35,884 nucleotides of DNA from Bacteroides sp. (GTDB lineage: Bacteria; Bacteroidota; Bacteroidia; Bacteroidales; Bacteroidaceae), in the NCBI GenBank assembly GCA_030152865.1, contig JASLIW010000156.1, positions 1 to 35,884 on the forward strand, given 5' to 3'. This document shows, piece by piece, positions 34,312 through 35,884 of this stretch (the first letter of the stretch is position 1; the number at the start of each line of letters is the position of its first letter). Under the pieces are notes generated by a model, which was given only the letters and a program-made list of their open reading frames with translations, did no database searches and was not told the DNA's origin. The position numbers were made by a program, and so were the translations under genes.

Positions 34312-34550
34312 TACTTTTCTTCCTTTTTATTGTTCTTCATATCGTCGTCACGACGACTAGCCATTTCTTCTTTCTTTTTTAATACGATGTGAAGTATAAA
34401 TACAATAATAAAGAAACCTCCCATCGTTACGTATTGCTCCATTGTATTGGGAGTATTGGAGTAAACAAGGAAATAGAGAGATGTTAATATGCCATAAATG
34501 AGTAAGCCTCCTATTATCCATTTCCGCTTACCAAGTCTTCGCTTTGCCAT
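34311..34550 (-). CDS. Small two-helix membrane protein (mirror copy)
   Basis: Identical to 1335-1574: 79 residues, overlapping the barrel gene by one base. Confidence 0.7.
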   Translation of the reverse strand: MAKRRLGKRKWIIGGLLIYGILTSLYFLVYSNTPNTMEQYVTMGGFFIIVFILHIVLKKKEEMASRRDDDMKNNKKEEK

Positions 34551-34575
34551 GATTTCTTATTTTATTACCTATCAG

Positions 34576-34583
34576 TAAAGATA
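34576..34583 (-). promoter_or_regulatory. Weak candidate -7 box (TATCTTTA) (mirror copy)
   Basis: Counterpart of 1302-1309; no -33 seen. Confidence 0.3.
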
Positions 34584-34638
34584 CAAAGGCATGACTTATA
34601 TTCCTCATAATATTAATGAATAAACTTAGAAAACTAGC

Positions 34639-34646
34639 TATCTTTG
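34639..34646 (+). promoter_or_regulatory. Candidate -7 box (TATCTTTG) for the GHL10 gene (mirror copy)
   Basis: Counterpart of 1239-1246; 27 bases before ATG 34674. Confidence 0.5.
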
Positions 34647-34673
34647 CTCTGAAACTGATTATACTAGCTTTTT

Positions 34674-35884
34674 ATGCAAAAGAAACACATTCTTTTAACA
34701 ATAACACTACTCTTTCTATTTCTGAACTCTTTACAGTCGCAACCGAAAAGAGAGGTTAGAGCTGTCTGGATCACAACCGCATACAGCCTCGATTGGCCAC
34801 AAACCTTAGCTCGGACTCCTCATAGTCGGGCTCAACAACAAAGAGAGATGATACAGTTACTTGACTACCTCAAGGCAGCAAACATCAATACTATTCTGTT
34901 TCAGGTAAGAGGCCGAGGTGATGCAACCTATCCGTCTTCTTATGAGCCTTTTAGTACTGCACTTACTGGTAATATTAATGGAGATCCTGGGTATGATCCA
35001 CTGCAGTTTGTGGTAGAGGAGTGCCACAAAAGAGGCATGGAGTGTCACGCGTGGGTTGTAGCTATACCTATGGGGAGCGTGAGCCAGCAAAAAAAGTTGG
35101 GTAACTCATCCCCTACTAAAAGAGTACCTCAAGTATGTGTGAGGTATAAATCAGCATGGTACTTAAATCCTGGTCATCCTAATAGCAAATACTACTTGGC
35201 AGATATCGTTAAAGAACTAGTTACACGATATGATCTAGATGGCATACATTTCGATTACTTACGCTACCCTAATGGTGCACCTAATTTTCCTGACATAAAA
35301 GAATACAAGGCCTATGGTAAAGGCAAAGACTTGGCAGAATGGCGTAGAGATAATCTAACTCAAATCTTGGCACAGGCCTATAAAGAAATCAAAGCAATCA
35401 AGCCTTGGGTAAAGGTAAGTACCTGTCCTGTAGGAAAGCATAGTGATACAAACCGCTACCCTTCTAAGGGGTGGAATGCCTTTTACGAGGTACACCAAGA
35501 TGTATTTAAGTGGGTGGAGCTAGGGATACAAGACCAAATCTACCCTATGATGTACCATCAGGGCAATAGCTTTTATCCTTTTGCACTAGACTGGCAAGAA
35601 AACAGTCAAGGAAAGCAAGTTATAGCTGGTTTGGGTATCTACTTTCTGGACGATTCGGAAGGTGGATGGCCTGCAGAGGAGATACAGCGGCAACTTTATT
35701 TTGCACGAGATAACAACTTGGCAGGACAAGCCTTTTTTAGGGCTCAGTTTTTAGTCAATGATACAAAAGGAGTCTATTCCTCCCTAAAAAACAAGCATTA
35801 CAAGTACCCTGCACTAATACCACCTATAACTGGTTGCAAACCTGAAGACCTACCCAAACAACCCACTCATATAGAAGTGCTTAT
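34674..35884 (+). CDS. GHL10-family glycoside hydrolase, 3' end cut by window edge (mirror copy)
   Basis: Identical to 1-1211: 403 codons open to the edge, signal peptide, DGIHFDYLRYP motif. Both copies are cut at the same base. Confidence 0.85.
   Translation, partial: MQKKHILLTITLLFLFLNSLQSQPKREVRAVWITTAYSLDWPQTLARTPHSRAQQQREMIQLLDYLKAANINTILFQVRGRGDATYPSSYEPFSTALTGNINGDPGYDPLQFVVEECHKRGMECHAWVVAIPMGSVSQQKKLGNSSPTKRVPQVCVRYKSAWYLNPGHPNSKYYLADIVKELVTRYDLDGIHFDYLRYPNGAPNFPDIKEYKAYGKGKDLAEWRRDNLTQILAQAYKEIKAIKPWVKVSTCPVGKHSDTNRYPSKGWNAFYEVHQDVFKWVELGIQDQIYPMMYHQGNSFYPFALDWQENSQGKQVIAGLGIYFLDDSEGGWPAEEIQRQLYFARDNNLAGQAFFRAQFLVNDTKGVYSSLKNKHYKYPALIPPITGCKPEDLPKQPTHIEVL

Larger units (their letters stand above)
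1..35884. repeat. Perfect inverted repeat covering the whole window (two 17942-base arms)
   Basis: The first bases are the exact reverse complement of the last, and every gene at start..end on one strand recurs at 35885-end..35885-start on the other with an identical protein. Intergenic details such as promoters, hairpins and the 22-base repeats are mirrored too. I saw no mismatch between arms and no unique spacer at the axis (17942/17943). Natural inverted duplications normally carry a spacer or some divergence, so an assembly or amplification fold-back is the preferred explanation; a real palindromic replicon or hairpin-derived dimer remains possible. Confidence 0.98.

Noticed and set aside
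17973..35884. Right-half genes as recent paralogues or a duplicated operon
   Set aside because: The copies are identical to the base, including intergenic DNA, and stop at the same edge. Duplication with no divergence and no spacer is less likely than an artefact.

Overview
Layout. The window is a base-exact inverted repeat: every position p on one strand equals position 35885-p on the other, with the dyad axis between 17942 and 17943. Only about 17.9 kb of sequence is unique. Positions 1-17942 and 17943-35884 carry the same 15 protein genes plus one leader peptide, in mirror order and with identical translations. The axis lies inside a loop-less terminator-type palindrome just after an MscS-like gene, and both outer ends cut the same gene at the same base. 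The simplest reading is a fold-back artefact of assembly or amplification. A genuine giant palindrome is possible but cannot be shown from sequence alone. The right-half copies are annotated below, but should not be counted as extra gene dosage without read evidence.

Organism. The DNA is AT-rich and looks like Bacteroidales (Bacteroidota). It has a fimbrillin-type lipoprotein with a C-terminal FISUMP-like domain, a DUF5606 protein, the long PurF-like amidotransferase typical of the group, outer-membrane barrel proteins, and several promoters of the form TTG/TTTG-N19-21-TAnnTTTG. A Porphyromonas-like relative is plausible, but I cannot name the genus.

Unique half, left to right. A GHL10-type glycosidase (minus, cut by the edge) is divergent from a small membrane protein and an OmpW-like barrel. 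Next come a minus-strand pair, an acyl-CoA ligase/AMP-binding enzyme followed 11 bases later by an outer-membrane protein with twelve 14-16-residue repeats. A fimbrillin lipoprotein (plus) converges on the PurF-like enzyme (minus) across a shared terminator. A 627-base gap holds a 22-base-period tandem repeat and a terminator. After it lie a thioredoxin-fold protein without its cysteines (minus) with a long structured leader, then a divergent DEAD-box RNA helicase. The helicase converges on a minus-strand run of DUF5606, type I asparaginase and trpB. trpB is preceded by a complete-looking tryptophan attenuator: promoter, a 29-residue leader peptide with three consecutive Trp codons, and an intrinsic terminator. 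A divergent three-gene unit (iron-dependent alcohol dehydrogenase, HdeD/DUF308 membrane protein, short MscS-like channel) runs to the axis.

How the genes work together. The set is mostly core metabolism and envelope genes, not a mobile or defence island. I saw no tRNA, rRNA, CRISPR array, transposase or phage gene. The most interesting biology is the Trp-codon attenuator in front of a trpB that has no other trp gene beside it; the most important observation for any user is the perfect palindrome.
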